From: CANKBT01 sp038236005
Lineage (GTDB): Bacteria; Actinomycetota; Actinomycetes; Mycobacteriales; SCTD01
NCBI GenBank assembly: GCA_038236005.1
Contig: JBBSTI010000155.1
Span: 1-7,815, forward strand
DNA: 7,815 nt
Direction: 5' to 3'
Both the position numbers and the translations under genes were made by a program. Below are positions 1-6,873 of the stretch, in pieces. The notes beneath the pieces are model-generated. The model saw only the letters and a program-made list of their open reading frames with translations, searched no databases and was not told where the DNA came from. Each line of letters begins with the position of its first letter. Within the stretch, counting starts at the first letter, position 1.

Positions 1-386
1 ACACGACGTACGTCGACGACGCCGTCCAGGCCCACCTGCTCGCCGGTCGGGCCCCGGCCGACGTCTGCGGCGGCAAGGCCTACTTCGTCAGCTCGGGTGA
101 CCCGCGCCCGGTCAAGGACGTGGTGAACGCGATCCTGGCCGCCGCCGGTCTGCCCCCGGAGACCCGCACCGTGCCGCTGCGGCTCGCCGTCGGTGCGGGC
201 GCGGCCGCCGAGACCCTCTGGCGTCTGCTACGCAGGACCGACGACCCGCCGATGACCCGCTTCCTCGCCCGGCAGCTCGCCACCGACCACTGGTTCGACC
301 TCACCGCCGCCCGGCGCGACCTCGGCTATGAGCCGTCGGTCGGTCTGGACGAGGGCTTCAGGCGGCTCGCCGCCTCGCTCGGCTGA
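1..386 (+). CDS. NAD(P)-dependent oxidoreductase, 3-beta-HSD/extended SDR family, C-terminal part (5' end outside window)
   Basis: The reading frame is already open at base 3 and ends at TGA 384-386, giving 127 C-terminal residues. It opens with TYVDDAVQAHLLA, the conserved 'Y-V-D-N-x-x-x-A-H' segment of 3-beta-hydroxysteroid dehydrogenase-like extended SDRs, followed by GKAYFVSSGDPRPVKDVVNAIL, which lines the substrate side of this fold. The tail (TRFLARQLATDHWFDLTAARRDLGYEPSVGLDEG) matches the usual family ending, where the modified-substrate domain packs against the Rossmann domain. The N-terminal GxxGxxG cofactor motif and the YxxxK catalytic pair lie upstream of the window and cannot be checked. 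Members oxidise or reduce hydroxy/keto groups on sterols, sugars or fatty-acid-derived ketones. An OleD-like 2-alkyl-3-oxoalkanoate reductase is a specific alternative, because the 'P-P-x-TRF...QL' stretch is reminiscent of it. The substrate cannot be decided here. The last 61 bases overlap the opposite-strand transporter gene. Confidence 0.85.
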   Translation, partial: TTYVDDAVQAHLLAGRAPADVCGGKAYFVSSGDPRPVKDVVNAILAAAGLPPETRTVPLRLAVGAGAAAETLWRLLRRTDDPPMTRFLARQLATDHWFDLTAARRDLGYEPSVGLDEGFRRLAASLG

Positions 387-1177
387 CCCGCCCCGGCGAG
401 CACCCGCACCGCACCGAGCACGACGAGCAGAGCCACCACGGCGGACGGCCAGCCGCCCGGCCGCACGGTGTCCCCGAGCAGCACGACGCCGACGACGGCG
501 GGCACGACCACCTCGACCCCCCACACCGTGGCGGTGACCCCGGTGACGTGGCCGCGCTCGAGCGCCACGCCGTAGGCCCAGGCCCCCACCGCCCCGTACG
601 CCAGCAGGGCGTAGACCAACGGCTCCACCAGCAGGTCCGACGGCGACCCGTGCGCGGCGCGGGCGCACAGGGCGGCCCCGGAAAAGCCGAGCCCGGCCAG
701 CACGGCCGACGGGGTCGCCGCGGCCGCCCTGGCCAGCACGGCGACCACGACGAGCACCGGACCACCCGCCACGAGCAGACCGGTCACGAGCCGGCCCGGC
801 ACGGACGCCGCCTCTGCCCCGGCGCTGCCGGCCAGCACCGACAGCCCGAGCACCAGCACGCCGACGGCCACGGACTCGGCCCGTCGCAGGCGCACCCCGA
901 GCACGAGCCGGGCAAGCACAGCCGTGACCGCGAGCGAGCCGGCGAGCACCGCCTGCACCACGAACAGCGGCAGGCGGGCCAGCGCGACCAGCGACAGCAC
1001 CCAGGCGCCGCCGTCCAGGACGAGCCCGAGCAGATAGCCCGGTCGCAGCGCCGCCCTGCCCTGCGCGCCGACCGCGGCACGCGCCTGCAGCAGGCTCGCC
1101 CCGCCGTAGGACAGGGTGGCGACGAGCAACGTGAGCCACGCCACGAGCACCCCGGTCCCCGACACGGCACCCAGCAT
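326..1177 (-). CDS. DMT/EamA-like multi-pass membrane transporter
   Basis: The product is 283 residues if it starts at ATG 1175-1177. It is almost wholly hydrophobic, with about nine or ten predicted membrane helices (roughly residues 9-30, 47-67, 70-90, 100-117, 125-148 and further spans to about 263). Short Arg-containing loops (such as LGVRLRRAES near 93-102) are interspersed. Length, helix spacing and the internal 'ARLPLFVVQAVLAGSLAVTAVLARLVLG' type segment fit drug/metabolite-transporter superfamily proteins common in actinobacteria; these are predicted exporters or metabolite carriers of unknown substrate in the cytoplasmic membrane. The start is uncertain. No clear Shine-Dalgarno precedes ATG 1177, and GTG codons at 1165, 1150 and 1144 are alternatives that would lose little. 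Reading further upstream would run into the glutamate dehydrogenase gene and yields Arg/Pro-rich, non-membrane sequence, so that extension is rejected. The hydrophilic C-terminal tail (about 20 residues) is encoded antisense to the end of the oxidoreductase gene. Confidence 0.8.
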   Translation of the reverse strand: MLGAVSGTGVLVAWLTLLVATLSYGGASLLQARAAVGAQGRAALRPGYLLGLVLDGGAWVLSLVALARLPLFVVQAVLAGSLAVTAVLARLVLGVRLRRAESVAVGVLVLGLSVLAGSAGAEAASVPGRLVTGLLVAGGPVLVVVAVLARAAAATPSAVLAGLGFSGAALCARAAHGSPSDLLVEPLVYALLAYGAVGAWAYGVALERGHVTGVTATVWGVEVVVPAVVGVVLLGDTVRPGGWPSAVVALLVVLGAVRVLAGAGQPSEAASRLKPSSRPTDGS

Positions 1178-1187
1178 GCGGTATGGA
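1159..1187 (+). promoter_or_regulatory. Candidate promoter for glutamate dehydrogenase gene
   Basis: CCGACA (1159-1164) resembles a -35 hexamer (4 of 6 matches to TTGACA). It is followed by a 17-base spacer and TATGGA (1182-1187), a weak -10. Initiation near 1194 would leave a leader of about 20 bases carrying the RBS at 1201-1210. The site lies inside the 5' end of the divergent transporter gene. This is inferred from consensus only; high-GC promoters are poorly conserved. Confidence 0.3.
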
Positions 1188-1200
1188 TGTGCACAGAACA

Positions 1201-1210
1201 GAGAGGGGGA
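1201..1210 (+). promoter_or_regulatory. Ribosome binding site fixing GTG start at 1216
   Basis: GAGAGGGGGA ends 5 bases before GTG 1216-1218, which is normal actinobacterial spacing. The in-frame ATG at 1183 has no purine-rich sequence at the right distance and coincides with the candidate -10 element. The GTG is therefore the preferred start of glutamate dehydrogenase. Confidence 0.65.
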
Positions 1211-1215
1211 CAACG

Positions 1216-4200
1216 GTGTCCCGCACGACGTTCGACCAGCAGGCGACTGCTGACTACTGGGCACAGGTGCCCCCAGAGGATCTTGAGGGGCGCCCGCAGG
1301 CCGCCCTGGACGGGGTCGTGGCCGCGCACGCCGTGCTGGCCGCCGGCCGGGAGCCCGAGCAGGCCGCGGTCCGGGTGTGGACCCCGACCGTGGAGGCGGA
1401 CGGGTTCTCGGTGGGCCGCAGCGTCGTGGACGCCGTCGCCCCGGACATGCCCTTTCTGGTGGACTCGCTGCTGGCCGAGCTGTCCCGGCAGCATCAGGCG
1501 ATCCGACTGGTCGTGCACCCACGGATCGACGGCCTGGCCTGGCTGCACATCGAGGTGGACCGGCTCGCGCCGGGTGCCGCTCCCGGGCTGGAGGCGGCGC
1601 TGGCGAGCGTGCTCGCGGCCGTGCGCGCGGTGGTCGAGGACACCCCGGCGATGGCCCAGGAGTGCCTGCAGCTGGCCGATCAGGTCCCGGACGCCGAGAC
1701 GGCCGCTCTGCTGCGTTGGATGGCGACCCCGGAGGTAACCCTGCTGGGTGCCAGCGGCCTCGGGCTGCTCCGCGACACCGAGTCCCCGTCACCCACCGGC
1801 CCGGCGCTGGAGATCCGTCGCGGACCCGAGCTGTCGACGGTGCGCCGCTCGGCCTACCCCGAGGAGGTCGTCGTCCGGCACGACGGCACGGCGCACGTCT
1901 TCCTGGCCCACCTGGCCCTCGCCGCCTCGACGGCGAGCGTGTCGGCCGTCCCGGTGCTGCGGACCAAGGTCGCCGCGGTGCTGGACGCCTCGGGCTTCAC
2001 GCAGGAGAGCCACTCCGGACGCGACCTGCGGGCGATCCTGGAGAGCTATCCGGTCGACGAGCTGTTCCAGGCCGACGTCACCGACCTGACGAGGGTCACC
2101 CGCGAGGTCAGCCACCTCCAGGAACGGCGACGTCTGCGGCTGTTCCTGCGTCGCGACTCGGCCGGACGCTTCATGTCCTGCCTGATCTACCTCCCGCGCG
2201 ACCTCTACACCCGCAAGGTCCGGATGCGCCTGCAGGAGGTGCTGGTCGAGACCTTCGGGGCCACCTCGAGCCATTACACGGCGCGGGTCACCGAGTCCGT
2301 GCTCGCTCGGCTGCTGATCGTCGTCGCCGTCGGGCCGGACAGCCAGGTCGCCGAGGTCGATCCGGTCGCGCTGGAGAGACGGCTCGCGAAGGTCGCCCGC
2401 TCCTGGACCGACGACCTCGCCGCCCTGCTCGCCGAGCAGCTCGGCGAGACCCGGGCGACAGCTCTGCTGGCGCGCTTCCCCCATGCCTTCCCGGACGCCT
2501 ACCTCGCCGACCTGACCCCCGAGGAGGCCGTCGTCGACCTGCTGCGGCTGGCCGGTCTGGAGGAGGCCGGCGGGCTCTCGATGGACCTGCACCGGTCGGT
2601 CGGGTCGAGGTCGGACCAGCTGCGCCTGAAGGTGTTCAGCCGCGACGTGCTGTCGCTGTCGGCCGCACTGCCGGTGCTCGCCCACATGGCCGTCGACGTC
2701 GTCGACTCCCGCCCCTACGTGCTGACCGGTGCGGACGGGACCACCGCCCACCTCTACGACATCGGGCTGCAGGCCGTCGGTGATCTCTGGGACACCGAGG
2801 GCGGCCTGGACGCGCTGTTCCGCGACTCCTTCACGGCGGTGTGGACCGGCGAGGCCGAGGATGACGGCTGGAACGCCCTGGTGCTGCGCGGCGGGCTCGG
2901 ATGGCGTCAGGTCTCCATCCTGCGGGCGTACGGCAGCTATCTGCGGCAGTCCGCCTGGACCTTCAGCCCGGAGTACGTCGAGACGGCGCTGACCGAGCAG
3001 GTGGCCATCGCGAGGCTGCTGGTCGAGCTGTTCGAGACCCGGTTCGAGCCCGACGCCGCGCTCACGCCCGAGGACCGCGCCGAGCAGTCCGATGCCGTCC
3101 AGGCCCGGCTCAACGAGGCCATCGAGGCCGTCGACAGCCGCGACACCGACCGGATCTGCCGGGCCTTCCTGGCCTGCGTGCTCGCGACCACCCGCACCAA
3201 CGCGTTCCAGCGCGACCGGCCGTGCCTGGCCATGAAGCTCGACCCGTCCCGGATCACGGAGCTGCCGGCGCCACGACCCACGTACGAGATCTGGGTCTGC
3301 TCGCCCCGCGTCGAGGGCGTCCACCTGCGCTTCGGGGCGGTCGCGCGCGGCGGGCTGCGCTGGTCGGACCGGCGCGAGGACTTCCGCACCGAGGTGCTCG
3401 GGCTGGTCAAGGCGCAGACCGTGAAGAACGCCGTCATCGTGCCGGTCGGGGCCAAGGGCGGCTTCGTCCCCAAGCGGCTCCCGCCGGCCGGCGACCGCGA
3501 GCCCTGGTTGGCCGAGGGCCGGGCGAGCTATCAGGACTTCATCCGCAGCCTGCTGGACGTCACCGACAACCTGGTCGACGGCGCGCTGGTCCCGCCCTCC
3601 CGGGTGGTCCGCCACGACGGCGACGACCCCTACCTGGTGGTCGCGGCCGACAAGGGGACGGCGACCTTCTCCGACACCGCCAACGCGCTGGCCCAGGAGG
3701 CCGGCTTCTGGCTCGACGACGCCTTCGCCTCGGGCGGCTCAGCGGGCTATGACCACAAGGCGATGGGCATCACCGCCCGCGGCGCCTGGACCTCGGTGCA
3801 GCGGCACTTCCGCGAGCTGGGCGTGGACCCGCAGCACGAGGACATCACTGCGGTCGGGGTCGGCGACATGTCGGGCGACGTGTTCGGCAACGGCATGCTC
3901 CTGTCGGAGCACCTGCGCCTGGTGGCTGCCTTCGACCACCGGCACATCTTCCTCGACCCCGACCCGGACGCGGCGGCCTCCTTCGCCGAGCGTCGCCGGC
4001 TGGCATCGATGCCCCGGTCCTCCTGGGCCGATTACCACCTCGACCTGCTGTCCGAGGGCGGCGGGGTCTATCCCCGTACGGCCAAACGGATCCGGATCTC
4101 AGAGCAGGTGCGCCGCCGCCTCGACCTGCCCGACGGGACCGTGAAGCTCACCCCGCCCGAGCTGATCAGCGCGATCCTGCGGGCGCCGGTCGACCTGCTC

Positions 4201-5751
4201 TGGAACGGCGCCATCGGCACCTACGTCAAGTCCTCGACCGAGAGCCACGCGGACGTGGGCGACAAGGCCAACGACGGCGTACGGATCGACGGCGCTGGGC
4301 TGCGCTGCCGGGTCGTGGGCGAGGGCGGCAACCTCGGCCTCACCCAGCTCGGACGGATCGAGGCCGCACTGGCCGGGCGGGCGGGCGCCGGGGTGGCGCT
4401 GAACACCGACGCCATCGACAACTCGGCCGGGGTCGACTGCTCCGACCACGAGGTCAACATCAAGATCCTGCTGACGTCGGCGCTGGCCGCCGGAGAGCTG
4501 GAACCGGCCGACCGCGACCCGCTGCTGGCCTCGATGACCGACGACGTGGCCGCACTGGTGCTGGCCCACAACACCTCGCAGAACCTCATGCTCAGCGTCG
4601 CCCGCTCGCACGCCCCGGCGATGCTGCCGGTGCACGGCCGGATGATCGTCGAGCTGGTGGACTCCGGGGTGCTGGACCGCGAGCTCGAGTCGCTCCCCAC
4701 GGTCAAGGAGCTGGAGGCCCGTGCCGCAGCCGGCCGGGGTCTCACCTCCCCCGAGCTGGCGGTCGTCGCCGCGTACGCCAAGATCACTTTGAAGCAGGCC
4801 CTGCTCGCCGGTGACCTGCCGACCCAGGGGTGGACCGAACCATGGCTCGACCATGCCTTCCCGGAGGTGCTGGTCGAGCGGTTCGCCGCGCACCTGCCCA
4901 CCCACCGGCTCCGTCCGGAGATCGTCGCCACCGCGCTGACGAACGACCTGGTCGACCGGGGCGGCATGACCATGGTCCTGCGAGCGGTCGAGGAGACCGG
5001 GGCGGCGGCCGACGAGGTCGTCCGTGCGTACGCCGTGGTCCGCACCGTCTTCGACCTGCCGGGCGTGTTCGCCGAGATCGACGCGGCGCCGGTGACCGCG
5101 CAGGTCCAGGTCGCGCTGCACCTCGCTGTGCGCCGCCTCATGGACCGGGCGGTCCGGTGGTGGCTGGAGCACCGCAGGAGCGGGATCGACGTGTCCCGGG
5201 AGGTCACGGCGTTCCGGGAACCGCTGACCACGCTGCTGCCCCGCACCCCGGAGCTGCTGTGCGGTGCCGAGAGCGCGTCGCTGGCCAGGAGCGCCGGCGC
5301 CTGGGTGACCCGCGGCGTCCCCGAACCGCTCGCCGTGCGGGTCGAGACCATGCTGCACGCGTTCCAGCTGCTGGACGTCATCGGCCTGGCCGATGGCCCA
5401 GCCGCGCTCGAGCAGGTCGCGACGCTGCACCTGATGCTGTCGGCCGAGCTCGGCGTCGACCGGCTGCTGGACCGGATCAGCGAGCTGCCCCGGGCGGAAC
5501 GCTGGGCAGGCCTCGCCCGACAGGCGCTGCGTGAGGACACCTACGACGCACTGGCCGGTCTGACCGCCGACGTGCTCGCGACCACCGAGGACGGGCCGGC
5601 CGCCGAACGGATCGCCGCCTGGCAGCAGACCAACGCTGCCGCGCTCGGGGCCGCCTTCGTGCGGCTCTCGCAGATCGCGGCCGGAGAGGCCTCCGACCTC
5701 GCGACGCTCACCGTCGCGGTCCGGACCTTCCGCAGCCTGCTGCGCTCGTGA
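1216..5751 (+). CDS. gdh: NAD-specific glutamate dehydrogenase, large (GDH_180) type
   Basis: This is a 1511-residue cytoplasmic enzyme that catalyses oxidative deamination of L-glutamate to 2-oxoglutarate and ammonia with NAD+. The N-terminal half carries the regulatory ACT-like region: DMPFLVDSLLAEL near residues 77-89, and LFLRRDSAGRFMSCLIYLPRD near 305-330, a strong family signature. The catalytic domain follows: ARGGLRWSDRREDFRTEV (about 710-727), TVKNAVIVPVGAKGGF (735-750; Lys737 and Lys747 correspond by analogy to the substrate and catalytic lysines of hexameric GDHs) and DKGTATFSDTAN with candidate catalytic Asp820. The dinucleotide loop GVGDMSGDVFGNGM is at 881-894, GEGGNLGLTQ at about 1035-1044 and NTDAIDNSAGVDCSDHEVNIKI at about 1063-1084. 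A helical C-terminal domain contains TSPELAVVAAYAKITLKQAL. The start is GTG 1216, chosen on its RBS. Known actinobacterial homologues are around 1600-1650 residues, so this one is compact, mainly before the catalytic core. In mycobacteria this enzyme is inhibited by the FHA protein GarA; nothing here shows whether that applies. It stands alone rather than in an operon. Confidence 0.97.
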   Translation: MSRTTFDQQATADYWAQVPPEDLEGRPQAALDGVVAAHAVLAAGREPEQAAVRVWTPTVEADGFSVGRSVVDAVAPDMPFLVDSLLAELSRQHQAIRLVVHPRIDGLAWLHIEVDRLAPGAAPGLEAALASVLAAVRAVVEDTPAMAQECLQLADQVPDAETAALLRWMATPEVTLLGASGLGLLRDTESPSPTGPALEIRRGPELSTVRRSAYPEEVVVRHDGTAHVFLAHLALAASTASVSAVPVLRTKVAAVLDASGFTQESHSGRDLRAILESYPVDELFQADVTDLTRVTREVSHLQERRRLRLFLRRDSAGRFMSCLIYLPRDLYTRKVRMRLQEVLVETFGATSSHYTARVTESVLARLLIVVAVGPDSQVAEVDPVALERRLAKVARSWTDDLAALLAEQLGETRATALLARFPHAFPDAYLADLTPEEAVVDLLRLAGLEEAGGLSMDLHRSVGSRSDQLRLKVFSRDVLSLSAALPVLAHMAVDVVDSRPYVLTGADGTTAHLYDIGLQAVGDLWDTEGGLDALFRDSFTAVWTGEAEDDGWNALVLRGGLGWRQVSILRAYGSYLRQSAWTFSPEYVETALTEQVAIARLLVELFETRFEPDAALTPEDRAEQSDAVQARLNEAIEAVDSRDTDRICRAFLACVLATTRTNAFQRDRPCLAMKLDPSRITELPAPRPTYEIWVCSPRVEGVHLRFGAVARGGLRWSDRREDFRTEVLGLVKAQTVKNAVIVPVGAKGGFVPKRLPPAGDREPWLAEGRASYQDFIRSLLDVTDNLVDGALVPPSRVVRHDGDDPYLVVAADKGTATFSDTANALAQEAGFWLDDAFASGGSAGYDHKAMGITARGAWTSVQRHFRELGVDPQHEDITAVGVGDMSGDVFGNGMLLSEHLRLVAAFDHRHIFLDPDPDAAASFAERRRLASMPRSSWADYHLDLLSEGGGVYPRTAKRIRISEQVRRRLDLPDGTVKLTPPELISAILRAPVDLLWNGAIGTYVKSSTESHADVGDKANDGVRIDGAGLRCRVVGEGGNLGLTQLGRIEAALAGRAGAGVALNTDAIDNSAGVDCSDHEVNIKILLTSALAAGELEPADRDPLLASMTDDVAALVLAHNTSQNLMLSVARSHAPAMLPVHGRMIVELVDSGVLDRELESLPTVKELEARAAAGRGLTSPELAVVAAYAKITLKQALLAGDLPTQGWTEPWLDHAFPEVLVERFAAHLPTHRLRPEIVATALTNDLVDRGGMTMVLRAVEETGAAADEVVRAYAVVRTVFDLPGVFAEIDAAPVTAQVQVALHLAVRRLMDRAVRWWLEHRRSGIDVSREVTAFREPLTTLLPRTPELLCGAESASLARSAGAWVTRGVPEPLAVRVETMLHAFQLLDVIGLADGPAALEQVATLHLMLSAELGVDRLLDRISELPRAERWAGLARQALREDTYDALAGLTADVLATTEDGPAAERIAAWQQTNAAALGAAFVRLSQIAAGEASDLATLTVAVRTFRSLLRS

Positions 5752-5754
5752 GGC

Positions 5755-5771
5755 GGTCGGGCTAGCCGACC
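5755..5771. terminator. Candidate bidirectional hairpin between convergent genes
   Basis: GGTCGG (5755-5760) and CCGACC (5766-5771) form a 6-bp perfect stem around the 5-base loop GCTAG. It sits directly after the glutamate dehydrogenase stop (5749-5751) and includes the stop of the opposite gene (5762-5764). No T-tract follows on either side, so this is a weak or non-canonical terminator at best. Position is the main support. Confidence 0.4.
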
Positions 5772-6253
5772 TGCTGGGTGTGCGGGTCGATCATGCGGTG
5801 CAGCGCGAGCACGGTGACCGCTCCGTATGCCAGGTGCGGCACCGTGTCCTGCGCCACCGACGCGGCGGTCCAGCTGCGCGGGTCAGAGATCCCGAGGGCA
5901 GCCATCACCCCGTCGCTGATCGCCATCGCGCCGAGGCCGACCCCGGCCACCGCCAGCACGAACGGGGTCTTGCGGCCGCTCGCCCGGATCGCTCCGGCGA
6001 GCGCGCCGACCCCGACCCCGACGCCGTAGCCCGCCAGCGGGCCCATCCCCTCCAGCCGGTTCTGCCGCTCGTCGGGATTGCCGGGCACCCCGGTGCCCGC
6101 GGCGTCCAGGACGGCCTCGGCAGCCTGGTCGGGGGTCGCGCTGGACGGCGTGCCCCGGACCGCCTGCTGGGCGTAGGCGAGAGCGTTGAGCGCGGTGGCG
6201 CCGGCCGCACCGGCGAGCAGGCCGCTGGTGAGACCGGTCAGGACGTTGGACAC
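5762..6253 (-). CDS. Small Gly/Ala-rich integral membrane protein of unknown function
   Basis: The 163-residue product starts at GTG 6251-6253, fixed by AAGGAG (6261-6266, minus strand) with a 7-base spacer. It ends at TAG 5762-5764. Four hydrophobic segments are visible: about 5-27 (LTGLTSGLLAGAAGATALNAL), 70-90 (GPLAGYGVGVGVGALAGAI), 95-118 (TPFVLAVAGVGLGAMAISDG) and 138-153 (HLAYGAVTVLALH). They are separated by a polar stretch with ATPDQAAEAVLDAAG...GNPDERQNRLEGMG. That layout, an N-terminal helix, a 'D-x-x-x-x-R-x-N-R' hydrophilic loop and then glycine-rich helices, recurs in uncharacterised actinobacterial membrane proteins loosely resembling the YagU/DUF1440 type. I do not assign a function. 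It converges on glutamate dehydrogenase (10 bases apart), so the two are transcribed separately. A candidate stress-sigma promoter lies upstream. Reading back to ATG 6481 would add an artificial His-Gly repeat and is not favoured. Confidence 0.8.
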   Translation of the reverse strand: MSNVLTGLTSGLLAGAAGATALNALAYAQQAVRGTPSSATPDQAAEAVLDAAGTGVPGNPDERQNRLEGMGPLAGYGVGVGVGALAGAIRASGRKTPFVLAVAGVGLGAMAISDGVMAALGISDPRSWTAASVAQDTVPHLAYGAVTVLALHRMIDPHTQQVG

Positions 6254-6260
6254 GTTGATT

Positions 6261-6266
6261 CTCCTT
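6261..6266 (-). promoter_or_regulatory. Strong Shine-Dalgarno of the small membrane protein
   Basis: AAGGAG on the minus strand is a near-perfect anti-16S match, 7 bases from GTG 6253. It decides the start in favour of the 163-residue form over the longer reading frame from 6481. Confidence 0.8.
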
Positions 6267-6283
6267 GGATCGGGTGGTGCACA

Positions 6284-6308
6284 TGTTCCCCGGTGCTGGC
6301 CGGGAACA
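6284..6308. repeat. Inverted repeat (operator or leader hairpin)
   Basis: TGTTCCC (6284-6290) is exactly complementary to GGGAACA (6302-6308). Two further G-C pairs (6292/6301 and 6293/6300) are possible past a single bulged C, leaving a 6-base loop. It lies about 31-55 bases upstream of the membrane-protein start and overlaps the candidate -10 element, so it could be a repressor site or a 5' leader structure. Confidence 0.4.
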
Positions 6309-6332
6309 CCCGAGAGAGCGTCAGCAGAACCC
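6306..6332 (-). promoter_or_regulatory. Candidate SigB/SigF-type stress promoter
   Basis: On the minus strand GGGTTC (6332-6327) and GGGTGT (6311-6306) are separated by 15 bases. This resembles the actinobacterial general-stress sigma consensus (GGnTT/GnnTN ... GGGTAT/GGGTAY, spacing about 14-17). Initiation near 6299 would leave a leader of about 45 bases ending in the AAGGAG site. It is a pattern match only, with one -10 deviation (G for A). Confidence 0.4.
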
Positions 6333-6354
6333 ACGGTCTGGTGCCCTCGGACGA

Positions 6355-6426
6355 GCCCGTGCCCGTGCCCGTGGCCGTGGCCGTGCCCGTGCCCGTGGCC
6401 GTGCCCGTGCCCGTGGCCGTGGCCGT
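6355..6426. repeat. Hexanucleotide tandem repeat, 12 units (GCCCGT / GGCCGT)
   Basis: Twelve uninterrupted 6-base units differ only at the second base (C or G). The order by second base is C C C G G C C G C C G G, so units 2-12 read as a higher-order pattern CCGG-CCG-CCGG of 24, 18 and 24 bases. No frame contains a stop: the plus strand can read Pro-Val/Ala-Val and the minus strand His-Gly. It lies just upstream of the candidate -35 of the membrane-protein promoter. It is a typical slippage-prone array. Confidence 0.9.
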
Positions 6427-6558
6427 GGCAGGTGAACCGATATGGCCGGGGCGCGGCTGCTGGTCCCCCGGTGGCTGGCACGGGCCGAGCCGCCGGGGCC
6501 CAGGACCCCCGGAGGCGATGACCGTGCGCAGCACGGGGGCGTGACCGCGCACAACTTC

Positions 6559-6603
6559 GGGCGTGGGTGCTGGGCGTGGGTGAGCGGACGCCGGGCGTGG
6601 GTG
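6559..6603. repeat. Three direct copies of GGGCGTGGGTG
   Basis: Exact copies lie at 6559-6569, 6572-6582 and 6593-6603, giving start-to-start steps of 13 and 21 bases. Copies 1 and 3 also share the flanking C on each side. They could be a regulator-binding cluster or decayed tandem duplication; the sequence does not decide. Confidence 0.75.
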
Positions 6604-6873
6604 CCGAGCACAGGACCGGGATGTCGAACCAGCCTGGGCGTCGGCGCCGATCTCAGCTGAGCCCCGGACCGGTCAAGAGCGGCCACCGACCTCCCGTCGG
6701 ACCTTCGGGCGTCCCTGTCGCTCGAGCTCCAGACTCCCTAGGGATCGCCAGACCCCCCGACGCCCTCCGCCCGGCGAGATGGCGTTCGTGCCTGCGACGC
6801 GTCGGCGGTTCACCCGCAGAAGTGAGTTCTCACGTCTGCTCACGGGCGGCCGCCAGAGTCTTCGAATATCTCT

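Noticed and set aside
1183..1215. ATG 1183 as start of glutamate dehydrogenase
   Set aside because: It has no RBS and coincides with the candidate -10 element. GTG 1216 has GAGAGGGGGA at proper spacing.
1789..5540. Long minus-strand open frames antisense to glutamate dehydrogenase (for example 1789-3615, 4099-5430, 4221-5540)
   Set aside because: Compositional shadows of a GC-rich gene: Arg/Gly/Gln/Asp- or Ser/Arg-rich, no recognisable domains, and mutually overlapping.
6355..6426. CRISPR array
   Set aside because: Units are 6 bases with no spacers, so this is a simple tandem repeat; no cas genes are nearby.
5762..6481. Longer form of the small membrane protein starting at ATG 6481 with a His-Gly repeat at its N-terminus
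   Set aside because: The upstream 76 residues are low-complexity and Arg/Pro/His/Gly-rich, and ATG 6481 has no good RBS. GTG 6253 has a near-perfect AAGGAG at 7 bases and begins a natural membrane-protein N-terminus.
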